In this document: one piece after another, positions 26,920-33,999 of the stretch
How positions within the stretch are numbered: position 1 is the first letter of the stretch
Layout of the letters: each line of letters starts with the position of its first letter
From: Geothrix fermentans DSM 14018
Lineage (GTDB): Bacteria > Acidobacteriota > Holophagae > Holophagales > Holophagaceae
DNA length: 64,000 nucleotides
Direction: 5' to 3'
Assembly: GCF_000428885.1 (NCBI RefSeq)
Contig: NZ_AUAU01000017.1
Span: 1-64,000 of the forward strand
Program-made: the position numbers and the translations under genes
The notes under the pieces: model-generated
Databases searched by the model: none
The model's input: only the letters and a program-made list of their open reading frames with translations
Told to the model about the DNA's origin: nothing

Positions 26920-27810
26920 TCACTCCTGGAAGGCCGCCGCCACGATGCGTCCCACCTCGGCCAGCACGGCGTTGCGGTCCTTCAGAGGCGCGCGGGAGCC
27001 GGTGTAGTAGGCGGCCACCAGGATGGGCGCCCGGCCCGGCGGGCGCAGGATGGCCACATCGTTCACGGTGCCCCGGTCGCCGGTGCCGGTCTTGTCGCCG
27101 ATGGTCCAGGTGGCGGGGAGGCCCGCCCTCAGGCGGTCCCCGCCGGTGAGGGAGCCGCGCATCCAGCCCTCCAGACGCTGGCAGGAGTCCGGCTCGAGCC
27201 CCCCGCCCAGGAGCATGGCCTTCAGGCTCTCCACCATGGCCGCGGGAGTGGTGGTGTCCCGGGGGTCGCCGGGGAGGGCCGTGTTCAGGGTGGGCTCGGT
27301 GCGGTCCAGCCGGGTCACGGGATCGCCCAGGCCCCGGGCGAAGGCCGTCACCTCCCCGGGACCGCCGAGGGCCTGGAGCAGCAGATTGGCGGCGGTGTTG
27401 TCGCTGGCTTCCACGGCAGCGGCGCAGAGCGCTTCCACGGTCATCCGCCCCTCCGCTAGGCGGGCCGCGGCGACGGGCGCGTACTCCAGCAGGTCCGACT
27501 TCGTGTAGGCGATGGGCCGGTCCAGGCGTTCCTGGCCCTTCTCCACCCGGGCCAGCACCGCCCCGGCCAGCAGGACCTTGAAGGTGCTGCACATGGGGAA
27601 GCGCTCTTCGCCGCGGTGGGCGATGCGGCGGCCCGTGCCCGTGTCCAGGGCCGCGACGCCCAGGCGCCCGCCGGCCCGGGCCTCCAGGGCCGCCAGGCGG
27701 GCCGGTGCCGAGCGTGCCGCTTGCACCGCCGGGCGCGGGGTCCGCGAGGCCGGGGGCGCGGCCTGGAGAGCCTGGACCAGCAAGACAGCGGCGCACAGGA
27801 TCCGGATCAT
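26920..27810 (-). CDS. bla: Class A beta-lactamase
   Basis: Secreted serine beta-lactamase of 296 residues with a signal peptide (about 1-18). All catalytic motifs are intact: Ser75-x-x-Lys78 in MCSTFK, Ser136-Asp137-Asn138, Glu172 and Asn176 in RTEPTLN, and Lys240-Thr-Gly in DKTGTGD. Cys74 before the serine occurs in CTX-M-like and several carbapenemase groups. Its partner Cys238 of carbapenemases is not present, so a cephalosporinase/penicillinase profile is more likely. No regulator or mobile element is adjacent; it looks chromosomal and intrinsic. Confidence 0.95.
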   Translation of the reverse strand: MIRILCAAVLLVQALQAAPPASRTPRPAVQAARSAPARLAALEARAGGRLGVAALDTGTGRRIAHRGEERFPMCSTFKVLLAGAVLARVEKGQERLDRPIAYTKSDLLEYAPVAAARLAEGRMTVEALCAAAVEASDNTAANLLLQALGGPGEVTAFARGLGDPVTRLDRTEPTLNTALPGDPRDTTTPAAMVESLKAMLLGGGLEPDSCQRLEGWMRGSLTGGDRLRAGLPATWTIGDKTGTGDRGTVNDVAILRPPGRAPILVAAYYTGSRAPLKDRNAVLAEVGRIVAAAFQE

Positions 27811-27865
27811 CGGGACTCCTGGAAGGCCTTCCCTTCTACCATGTCGGCGGCTCGCGCGGCGGTGC

Positions 27866-28033
27866 CTATTCGGGTGCCTGGCCGCCCTCGGGGTCGCCCT
27901 CGGCGGCGTCCGGGATGTCGTTGCCCTGGGCGTCCTTCTTCAGCGCCTTCTTCTGGAGCTTCTCTTCCTTCTTCTTCTGGCGGGCCAGGTCCTTCTGCCG
28001 CTTCTCGAAGTTGTAGTTGGGCTTTCTGGCCAT
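27866..28033 (-). CDS. Small basic protein (55 aa)
   Basis: A 55-residue ORF starting MARKPNYNFEKRQKDLARQ, followed by a Lys-rich helix and an acidic Gly/Pro-rich tail. Proteins with the same NYNFEKRQK opening and Lys-rich body are widespread in proteobacteria as uncharacterised small proteins. The highly charged amphipathic pattern suggests RNA or ribosome association, which is inference. It lies between bla and the YaiI-family gene on the same strand. Confidence 0.75.
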   Translation of the reverse strand: MARKPNYNFEKRQKDLARQKKKEEKLQKKALKKDAQGNDIPDAAEGDPEGGQAPE

Positions 28034-28084
28034 GGCGCGTCCGATCTCAAAAAAGGTTGAAGCCTGTGCAGCCCTTTTCTCAGT

Positions 28085-28561
28085 CTACCGCCTCGTCCGG
28101 CGAAGTGCCTGGATCAGGTCATCCAACCGCTGGAGGAAGGTGGAGCGGTCCCGCGCCGTGAACGGGGCCGGGCCCGTGCCCAGCTCGCCCATGGCCCGCA
28201 GGTGGATCATCAGCTCGCGGCTGGCCAGGGCATCGCCGATGGACTCGGGCGAGTACACCTTGCCCTTGGCGTCCAGGGCCCGGGCGCCCTTCTCCAGGCA
28301 GCGGGCCGCCAGGGGGATGTCCGCCGTCACGGCGATGTCCGAGGCGGTGATCTGCTCCACGATCCAGTCGTCGGCGCCGTCGAACTGGCCCCGGGCCACC
28401 ACCACCGATTGGAACAGCGGATTCCGGGGCACCCGCAGGGCGGAGTTGGACACCAGGAAGACCTGGAGCCCGTAGCGGGTGGCCACGCGGAACACCTCCT
28501 CCTTCACGGGGCAGGCGTCCGCATCCACGAAGATGCGGCTGGTGGTCGGTCCCTCGCTCAT
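28085..28561 (-). CDS. YaiI/YqxD family (UPF0178) protein
   Basis: A 158-residue PIN-like protein of the UPF0178 family. Signature motifs: IFVDADACPVKEEV near the N-terminus, DDWIVEQITASDIAVTADIPLAARCLEKGA, and the FLQRLDDLI tail. Function unknown in the family; the fold suggests a nuclease. ATG 28561 overlaps the FMN reductase stop (ATGA), so they are translated together. Confidence 0.92.
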   Translation of the reverse strand: MSEGPTTSRIFVDADACPVKEEVFRVATRYGLQVFLVSNSALRVPRNPLFQSVVVARGQFDGADDWIVEQITASDIAVTADIPLAARCLEKGARALDAKGKVYSPESIGDALASRELMIHLRAMGELGTGPAPFTARDRSTFLQRLDDLIQALRRTRR

Positions 28562-29091
28562 GCCGGAGCCCCAGCCGTGAGCAGGGCCCGGATCGCCTCC
28601 GTGACGCGGGCCGCCTGCGCCGGATCCGCCAGCCGCCCCTCCGCGTCCAGGCTTGACGCGGCCAGGGTGAGGCAGAGCGAGGCCTCCGGGACCACCTGCG
28701 CCGACATCACCTCCAGCGTGTGCGCCAGGGAGACCTGGGCCTTGGCGCCGCCCTCGGGTGAGGGCGAGGCGCTCCAGGCCGCCGCGGGCTTGCCCACGCA
28801 GGCGCCGGAGGAAACCACCCACTCCAGCAGGTTCTTCAGCACGGCGGGCATGGCGTGGATGTATTCGGGCGTGCAGATGAGCAGGGCGTCCGCCGCCTGG
28901 ATGCGGCCGCGCAGGTCGGCCACGGGCTCCGGCGGAGGCTCCGTGTCCCGCTCGGGGCTGAAGTGGGGCAGGTCGTCCAGCCGCTCCCAGAACTCGAAGG
29001 AGGCCTCCGGCACCAGGCGGGCCGCCTCGCGCAGGAGCCGCGCGTTGAGGGAGCCCGGCCGCAGACTGCCCGACAGGGCGAGGATCCGCAT
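28558..29091 (-). CDS. NADPH-dependent FMN reductase-like flavoprotein
   Basis: Flavodoxin-fold oxidoreductase of 177 residues. The FMN phosphate loop SGSLRPGSLNARLL begins at residue 7. The family motif CTPEYIHAMPAVLKNLLEWV (about 73-92) has Ile in place of the usual Asn after Tyr. Likely reduces FMN, quinones or metals with NAD(P)H. It overlaps both neighbours (1 base with the upstream small membrane protein, 4 with YaiI). Confidence 0.9.
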   Translation of the reverse strand: MRILALSGSLRPGSLNARLLREAARLVPEASFEFWERLDDLPHFSPERDTEPPPEPVADLRGRIQAADALLICTPEYIHAMPAVLKNLLEWVVSSGACVGKPAAAWSASPSPEGGAKAQVSLAHTLEVMSAQVVPEASLCLTLAASSLDAEGRLADPAQAARVTEAIRALLTAGAPA

Positions 29092-29306
29092 CAGGCCTTC
29101 CCCCGCCAGACCAGCACTGCGCCCACGGCGATGGCCGCCAGGCCCGCCCAGGCAGGGATGCGCACGGTCTCCTTCTCCTTCAGGGTGAACTCCAGGGGGC
29201 CCAGCTTGGCATCGTGGCTGTCCCTGGTGTAGCTGAACTCGGGCCAGGCCAGGGCCGCGGCCCCCAGGGCGATGAGGGCCAGGCCGAGGAGGGGTTTCAG
29301 GCGCAT
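29091..29306 (-). CDS. Small two-helix membrane protein
   Basis: A 71-residue protein with transmembrane helices at about 4-21 and 52-67. The short soluble loop between them (YTRDSHDAKLGPLEFTLKEKE) is probably periplasmic. Similar loops occur in other unannotated small membrane proteins. Start at ATG 29306; it begins 5 bases after the DoxX stop and runs into the FMN reductase start (TGATG). Function unknown. Confidence 0.65.
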   Translation of the reverse strand: MRLKPLLGLALIALGAAALAWPEFSYTRDSHDAKLGPLEFTLKEKETVRIPAWAGLAAIAVGAVLVWRGKA

Positions 29307-29311
29307 GGCGC

Positions 29312-29698
29312 TCAAGCGGCCTTGTCCAGGCACCACTTCACGCCGCCCCGGGCCGCGAGGTGGAGGAACACGAAGCAGAAGATCACGGCCAGCTCGCCCT
29401 TGTTCACCGCGGGCCAGAAGGTGGCGCCGAACTGGAACTTCCAGTGGAACTGCATGTAGGCCACGGCCATCATGCCGCTGCACAGGAAGGCCGCCAGGCG
29501 GGTCTGGAAGCCCACCAGGATGGCCAGGCCGCCCAGCAGCTCGATCAGACCGCCGATCCAGATCTGGGAGCCCACGGCAGGCTGGTGCTCGGCGAGCACA
29601 CCAAAGATCTTCTGCAGGCCGTGAAAGCCGAGGAGGAGGCCCGCCACGATCCGCATCAGGGCATAGGTGTGGTCCGAGTACTTCTCAAGCCAGGACAT
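29312..29698 (-). CDS. DoxX-family membrane protein
   Basis: A 128-residue inner-membrane protein with four helices. DoxX features: YALMRIVAGLLLGFHGLQKIFG at the N-terminus, GLIELLGGLAILVGFQTRLAA, and AYMQFHW. Some DoxX proteins work with quinone oxidoreductases or in redox stress. Start at ATG 29698 with GGAGG upstream. First gene of a four-gene minus-strand unit with the small membrane protein, FMN reductase and YaiI. Confidence 0.88.
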   Translation of the reverse strand: MSWLEKYSDHTYALMRIVAGLLLGFHGLQKIFGVLAEHQPAVGSQIWIGGLIELLGGLAILVGFQTRLAAFLCSGMMAVAYMQFHWKFQFGATFWPAVNKGELAVIFCFVFLHLAARGGVKWCLDKAA

Positions 29699-29786
29699 GG
29701 AACCTCCGGAAGGATGTGCGGACATTCTGCACACATCCGGCCTGGCTGTCCCGGGTTCCCCCGTCCAGCCCCGGGTCTGCCGGGGC

Positions 29787-30086
29787 TCACAGCCTCGGCG
29801 GAGCCGCCATCTCCTCACTGATGGAAGCGATCCAGGGGCGCACCCGCCAGCGGTGCACCAGGCCGCTCAGCACGTAGGGGTCCGCCGCCGCGAAGCGCTC
29901 CGCCACTCCGGCGGAATCGCCACGGAACAGCAGCAACGCCGTATCCACCGGCTCTGCCAGGGTTCCGGCCGCCACCAGCTCGCCCCGCGCCTGGGCCTCC
30001 CGCGCGAGAGCCATGTGCCCGTCCCGGAAGGCCGCGCGCCGCTCCACGAACTCGGCTCCCACCTCATAGACCAGAAGGAAATGCAT
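29787..30086 (-). CDS. YciI-like (YCII domain) protein
   Basis: A 99-residue single-domain protein of the YCII family. It starts MHFLLVYEVG, has the conserved His in FRDGHMALAREA near residue 24 and the ADPYVLSGLVHRWRVRPW end. The fold may have enzymatic activity through the His/Asp pair, but no reaction is assigned. GGAGGTG precedes the start. Confidence 0.85.
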   Translation of the reverse strand: MHFLLVYEVGAEFVERRAAFRDGHMALAREAQARGELVAAGTLAEPVDTALLLFRGDSAGVAERFAAADPYVLSGLVHRWRVRPWIASISEEMAAPPRL

Positions 30087-30189
30087 GGCACCTCCGACAG
30101 GGGATGTCCTCCCTCAACATAAGCCGGAAATGGATGCACGCAGCTTGAAGCCTGAAATTGCTGGAACGGGAAAGGGAAAAACAGAGGGC

Positions 30190-30221
30190 ACCGAAGGGCG
30201 CGCCTTCAGGCGCCCTTCGGT
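30190..30221 (-). terminator. Intrinsic terminator
   Basis: Perfect 12-bp stem ACCGAAGGGCGC / GCGCCCTTCGGT with an 8-base loop. On the minus strand it is followed by TGCCCTCTGTTTTT. It ends the transcript of the 30262-30573 gene. Confidence 0.75.
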
Positions 30222-30261
30222 CCACTTCTTCTGCGGCTCCCGGAGATGGTCCGGATCGCCC

Positions 30262-30573
30262 TCACCCCTTGCCGGTCGTGCCGGTCTTGGGGGCCCGCTT
30301 GCGGCGCTCGGGCTTGCGGGCCTTGGGCTGGGCGGCGCGGTCGTAGAGGTGCTCCAGGCGCACGGCCTTGGCCGAGGTGTCCGCCGCCTTGTGGATCTCC
30401 TTGAGCACCGAGGCCACCAGGTCCAGGTCCGCCCCGTCCCCCTTCAGCAACTCCTGGAAGGCCCGGGACTTGAGCTCTTCGAGCCGCTTGGACTGCCGCT
30501 TCCCCGCCGCCCAGTTCAGCAGCTTGGAAAACAACTCGTAGCCGAGCTTCAGTTCGGGGGTGGGGAGGGACAT
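30262..30573 (-). CDS. Hypothetical charged helical protein
   Basis: A 103-residue protein predicted mostly helical (LKLGYELFSKLLNWAAGKRQSKRLEELKSRAF) with a strongly basic tail (ARKPERRKRAPKTGTTGKG) that could bind nucleic acid. No family recognised. Followed by an intrinsic terminator. Confidence 0.6.
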   Translation of the reverse strand: MSLPTPELKLGYELFSKLLNWAAGKRQSKRLEELKSRAFQELLKGDGADLDLVASVLKEIHKAADTSAKAVRLEHLYDRAAQPKARKPERRKRAPKTGTTGKG

Positions 30574-30599
30574 GCCAGCAGGTTAGCCGAAGGGATGCG

Positions 30600-31025
30600 T
30601 CAGGGCCTGTCCACCGGGTCCCGGAACAGGCGGCCCGTGGCCGGGAGCAGCAGGTAGACGGCCTGCAGGGCGAGCACCAGCACCAGGAGGGCCAGAACCC
30701 AGGGCAGGGCGGCGGGCGGGGGCTCCACGAGGAGGTAGGCGAACATCTGGGCCTGCCCTCCGGGACCGATGCCCGCCACGGCGGTGTACAGCGCCCCGCC
30801 GGCTAGCAGGAGCTGAGCCAGCAGCGAGGCCAGGGTGAGCCCGCGCGCCCACCGGCTCCGCTGCAGCAGCCCCCACCCCAGCAGGAGGGAGCCGATGGAC
30901 ACATCCACCGCCGGGCGGTGCTGGAGGAAGCCCAGGGCCGTGCCCACCAGGCTGAGGGCGCCCTGGACGAGCAGGAATCCGGCCGTGAGCCTCAGGGGCC
31001 AGGGGAGCTGGAGGTTCAGGGTCAT
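30600..31025 (-). CDS. Hypothetical four-helix membrane protein
   Basis: A 141-residue protein with hydrophobic segments at about 12-32, 40-54, 60-85 and 103-127, indicating an inner-membrane protein. AGGTCTCC lies before the ATG. No family recognised; context (dapB/folE upstream, charged protein downstream) gives no function. Confidence 0.6.
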   Translation of the reverse strand: MTLNLQLPWPLRLTAGFLLVQGALSLVGTALGFLQHRPAVDVSIGSLLLGWGLLQRSRWARGLTLASLLAQLLLAGGALYTAVAGIGPGGQAQMFAYLLVEPPPAALPWVLALLVLVLALQAVYLLLPATGRLFRDPVDRP

Positions 31026-31128
31026 GGAGACCTGAGCGGAGGGCGGAAGGCGGGGAGGCAGAACAAGGGAGCTACGGCCAGGGCGGGGTTGGGATTACGG
31101 GTTCCGGGCCTTCCCCCGTCCGGCGGGG

Positions 31129-31929
31129 TCACAGCTCCAGCACGTGGTCGAGCCCCCGGCGCAGGCCCACGAAGGTGGACACCTTCCGGATGGCCAGCAG
31201 GGCGCCATCCACGTAGGGCTGGGCGCTGCTGCCGGCGTCGTGCCGGAGGGTGAGCTTCTGATCGGGCATGCCGAAGATGACCTCCGCCGAGATGGCGAAC
31301 CCGGGCAGGCGGATGGAATGGACCTGCGACCCCGCCAGTCGGGCCCCCCGGGTCTCCGGCAGACCGTGGGTCTGCGCCAGGGGGACGGTCAGCTCCGAAG
31401 GCCGGACGGTCGACAGCCGGTGGGCCAGCTCGCGCACGGTGCCACTGGGGGCGTCCTTCTTGCCGTCATGGGCGTAGTCGAGGATCTCCCATTGGGGGAT
31501 GTACCGGGCCGCGATCTCGGCGAACTTCTGGAGCAGCACCACGGTCAGCGCGAAGTTGCCCGCGGCCAGCACGCCGCGCTGGCAGCGCAGGGCGGCCCTG
31601 CCGATGTCCTCGTAGTCCGCGTCCGTCAGGCCCGAGGTGCCGATGACCACGTGCGCCCCGCGCTCCAAGGCCGCCAGGACATTGGCCTTGGCCACGTCCG
31701 GGTGCGCGAACTCGAAGAACACATCGCAGGGGTGCGCCAGGGCCTCCGATGCCGTGGCGTAGACCGGGCAGTCCAGCCGCGGCTCCCTCAGCGCCTCGCC
31801 CAGCATCCGCCCCGCCTGGGCACGCGACACCGCCGACACCAGGCGGATGTCCTCGGTCTGGGCGATGGCCAGCGCCAGGGCCGACCCCGCCCACCCCGTG
31901 GCCCCCGCGAGACAGGTGCGAATGGACAT
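31129..31929 (-). CDS. dapB: Dihydrodipicolinate reductase (DapB) family protein
   Basis: NAD(P)H-dependent reductase fold of 266 residues, normally acting in lysine/diaminopimelate synthesis. The nucleotide loop AGATGWAG begins at residue 8, and the GTSG, AGNFALTV and KKDAPSGT motifs are present. The active-site segment reads DYAHDGKKDAPSGT: the general-acid His (E. coli His159) aligns with Ala153, while the next His and the Lys are kept. It may be a functional variant or a paralogue with another imine substrate. GGAGG precedes the ATG; folE is 18 bases upstream. Confidence 0.82.
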   Translation of the reverse strand: MSIRTCLAGATGWAGSALALAIAQTEDIRLVSAVSRAQAGRMLGEALREPRLDCPVYATASEALAHPCDVFFEFAHPDVAKANVLAALERGAHVVIGTSGLTDADYEDIGRAALRCQRGVLAAGNFALTVVLLQKFAEIAARYIPQWEILDYAHDGKKDAPSGTVRELAHRLSTVRPSELTVPLAQTHGLPETRGARLAGSQVHSIRLPGFAISAEVIFGMPDQKLTLRHDAGSSAQPYVDGALLAIRKVSTFVGLRRGLDHVLEL

Positions 31930-31947
31930 GGTTCCTCCGGTGGTGGA

Positions 31948-32511
31948 TCAACCCCTGAACGGTCGGGGCGGATCCTGCTCCCAGCTGCCGCCCAGGAGGG
32001 TGGTGCGGACGGGTACGCCGGGGGTCTTCACGCCGCGGTGGGCCATGCAGGTGTGGACGGCCACGAGGTCCACGCCCCAGGCCGCGGGGCGCAGGTGGGT
32101 CTGGAGGGCGTCAGCGATCTGGCGGGCCATGCGCTCCTGCACCTGGAGGCGCCCGGCGTAGGCCTGCACCACGCGCACGAGCTTGCTGAGGCCCACGGTG
32201 CCTCCCTTCCCAGGCAGGTAGCCGATGGTGGCGTGGCCTTCGAAGGGGGCCAGGTGGTGCTCGCAGGTGCTCACGAAGGGGATGCGCTCGAGGATCACGG
32301 GCACCGGGGCCAGCTCGCCGGGCAGGGGCCTCAGCTCGGCCGCCAGGTCCACGCCGTAGCCCGCCAGCCGCTCGGCCCAGAACTCCGCCACCCGGGCGGG
32401 GGTGTCTCGCAGCTCCGGCGCGTCCGGATCCTGGCCCAGGCCCTTCAGCAGGGCGCGGACGGCCGCCTCGGAGGCGGCGCGGTCGAAAGACGGGGGAAGG
32501 GGAACGGTCAT
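31948..32511 (-). CDS. folE: GTP cyclohydrolase I
   Basis: First enzyme of tetrahydrofolate/pterin synthesis, 187 residues. Zinc ligands are Cys83, His86 (STCEHHLAPF) and Cys155 (HTCMAHRG). The GKGGTVGLSKLVRVV motif is typical, though most FolE have K-V-I-G-L-S-K. It precedes the dapB-like gene by 18 bases in the same transcript, an uncommon pairing. Confidence 0.95.
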   Translation of the reverse strand: MTVPLPPSFDRAASEAAVRALLKGLGQDPDAPELRDTPARVAEFWAERLAGYGVDLAAELRPLPGELAPVPVILERIPFVSTCEHHLAPFEGHATIGYLPGKGGTVGLSKLVRVVQAYAGRLQVQERMARQIADALQTHLRPAAWGVDLVAVHTCMAHRGVKTPGVPVRTTLLGGSWEQDPPRPFRG

Positions 32512-32587
32512 GGTCTGGTAAGTCTACGCCCCTTGCCCTCGGGCATTCCGGCGCGGTTGATGCATCGCCAAGGGGTGGAGGGCCGCC

Positions 32588-32683
32588 ATGCTCCGCGCCC
32601 ATGTCCTCGATCCGCCCCGCACGGCCCGCATCCTGGCCGCGTGGGCCGTCGCGGCCTGGCTGGCGTGGCTGTTGATGCGATGA
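32588..32683 (+). CDS. Possible 31-aa single-helix membrane peptide
   Basis: ATG 32588 follows a GTGGAGGG site at 32575-32582. The peptide has a charged N-terminus and then one hydrophobic run (ILAAWAVAAWLAWLLM) before the stop. It lies in the 270-base gap between folE and purM. It could be a small membrane protein or chance in GC-rich DNA. Confidence 0.3.
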   Translation: MLRAHVLDPPRTARILAAWAVAAWLAWLLMR

Positions 32684-32781
32684 GGCCTATCGCCTCGTGC
32701 CGTGCGTTCCACCGCACCCCGAAAAGGTGGCCGGTGGCAGGCGATCCGCCTTGTGGGACAATGGCGGATTCGGGAGAGGTC

Positions 32782-33819
32782 ATGAGCGAAGCCAAGGTCA
32801 GCTATGCGTCCAGCGGTGTGGATATCAACCGCCAGGACGAGGCCCTGAAGCGCATCAAGCCCCATGTGAAGGCCACCAAGACTCCCGGCGTCCGCAGCGA
32901 CATCGGCCTCTTCGGCGGCCTCTACAGCGCCCAGTTCCCCGAGGCCAAGCCCATCCTCGTCAGCAGCATGGACGGCGTGGGCACCAAGATGAAGGTGGCC
33001 CGGCGGGCCGGCATCTGGGACACCGTGGGCCAGGACCTGGTCAACCACTGCATCAACGACATCCTGGTGCAGGGCGCCCGGCCCCTGTTCTTCCTGGACT
33101 ACATCGCCGCCCAGCGGCTGGAGCCCGAGGTCATCGAGCAGATCGTGAAGGGCATGGCCACCGCCTGCCAGCAGGCCGGCTGCGCGCTGATCGGCGGCGA
33201 GCTGGCGGAGATGCCCGGCGTCTACGCCGAGGGCGAGGTGGATGTGGCGGGCACCATCGTCGGCGTGGTGGACGAGGCCGACCTGCTGCCGCGCCTGGAC
33301 GCCATGGCCGAGGGCGACCTGCTCATCGGCCTGCCCAGCTCGGGCCTGCACACCAACGGCTACTCCCTGGCCCGCAAGGTCTGCTTCGAGCTGGAGAAGC
33401 TCGAGGTGACCGACACCCTGCCCGGCACGGACCGCACGGTCGCGGGGGCCCTGCTGGCCATCCACCGCAGCTACCTGGCGCCGGTCATGCCGCTGGTGAA
33501 GGCCCACCAGCTGGTGGCCATGGCCCACATCACCGGCGGCGGCCTGACCGACAACCTCCCCCGCGTGCTGCCCAAGACGCTGGACGCCGAGATCGACACC
33601 GCCAGCTGGGAGATCCCGGTCCTGTTCCGCTTCCTCATGGAGAAGGGCGGCCTGAGTCTCGACGATGCCCGCCAGGCCCTGAACCTGGGCGTCGGCATGG
33701 TGCTGGTCGCGAAGGCCGACCAAGCGCAGGCGGTTCTCGATAGCCTCCACGAGGCCGAGGAGCCCGCCTGGGTGCTGGGCCGCCTGGTGAAGGGCGTGGG
33801 CGCGGTCCGCTACCGCTAG
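32782..33819 (+). CDS. purM: Phosphoribosylformylglycinamidine cyclo-ligase
   Basis: AIR synthetase of purine biosynthesis, 345 residues. Family motifs are YASSGVDI at the start, SSMDGVGTKMKVA, HCINDILVQGARPLFFLDYIA, CALIGGELAEMPG, GLPSSGLHTNGYSL and HITGGGLTDNLPRVLP. Start at ATG 32782 with GGGAGAGG upstream; another ATG 21 bases earlier is possible. No other pur gene adjoins it. Confidence 0.97.
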   Translation: MSEAKVSYASSGVDINRQDEALKRIKPHVKATKTPGVRSDIGLFGGLYSAQFPEAKPILVSSMDGVGTKMKVARRAGIWDTVGQDLVNHCINDILVQGARPLFFLDYIAAQRLEPEVIEQIVKGMATACQQAGCALIGGELAEMPGVYAEGEVDVAGTIVGVVDEADLLPRLDAMAEGDLLIGLPSSGLHTNGYSLARKVCFELEKLEVTDTLPGTDRTVAGALLAIHRSYLAPVMPLVKAHQLVAMAHITGGGLTDNLPRVLPKTLDAEIDTASWEIPVLFRFLMEKGGLSLDDARQALNLGVGMVLVAKADQAQAVLDSLHEAEEPAWVLGRLVKGVGAVRYR

Positions 33820-33999
33820 GGGTTCGTTCACTACCGCTGGATCGTCAATTAGTGGCCGGACCCTGGGGGGGAACGCATATTGGGGCGTTGCCCGGGTTTC
33901 CGGCCGCCCCGTGACCGTCCGCGTCAACGGACCCCGAGGGGCGAGATTCCCGCCGCGGCCCTGCGCCGCGGAGGGTCCGCGTCCCGGCGGGGAGGTCCC

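Noticed and set aside
31144-32781. Open frame extending purM upstream through folE and the dapB-like gene (about 540 extra codons).
   Set aside because: It is antisense to two genes with clear family motifs and lacks similarity; purM similarity begins at 32782 behind a good ribosome binding site.
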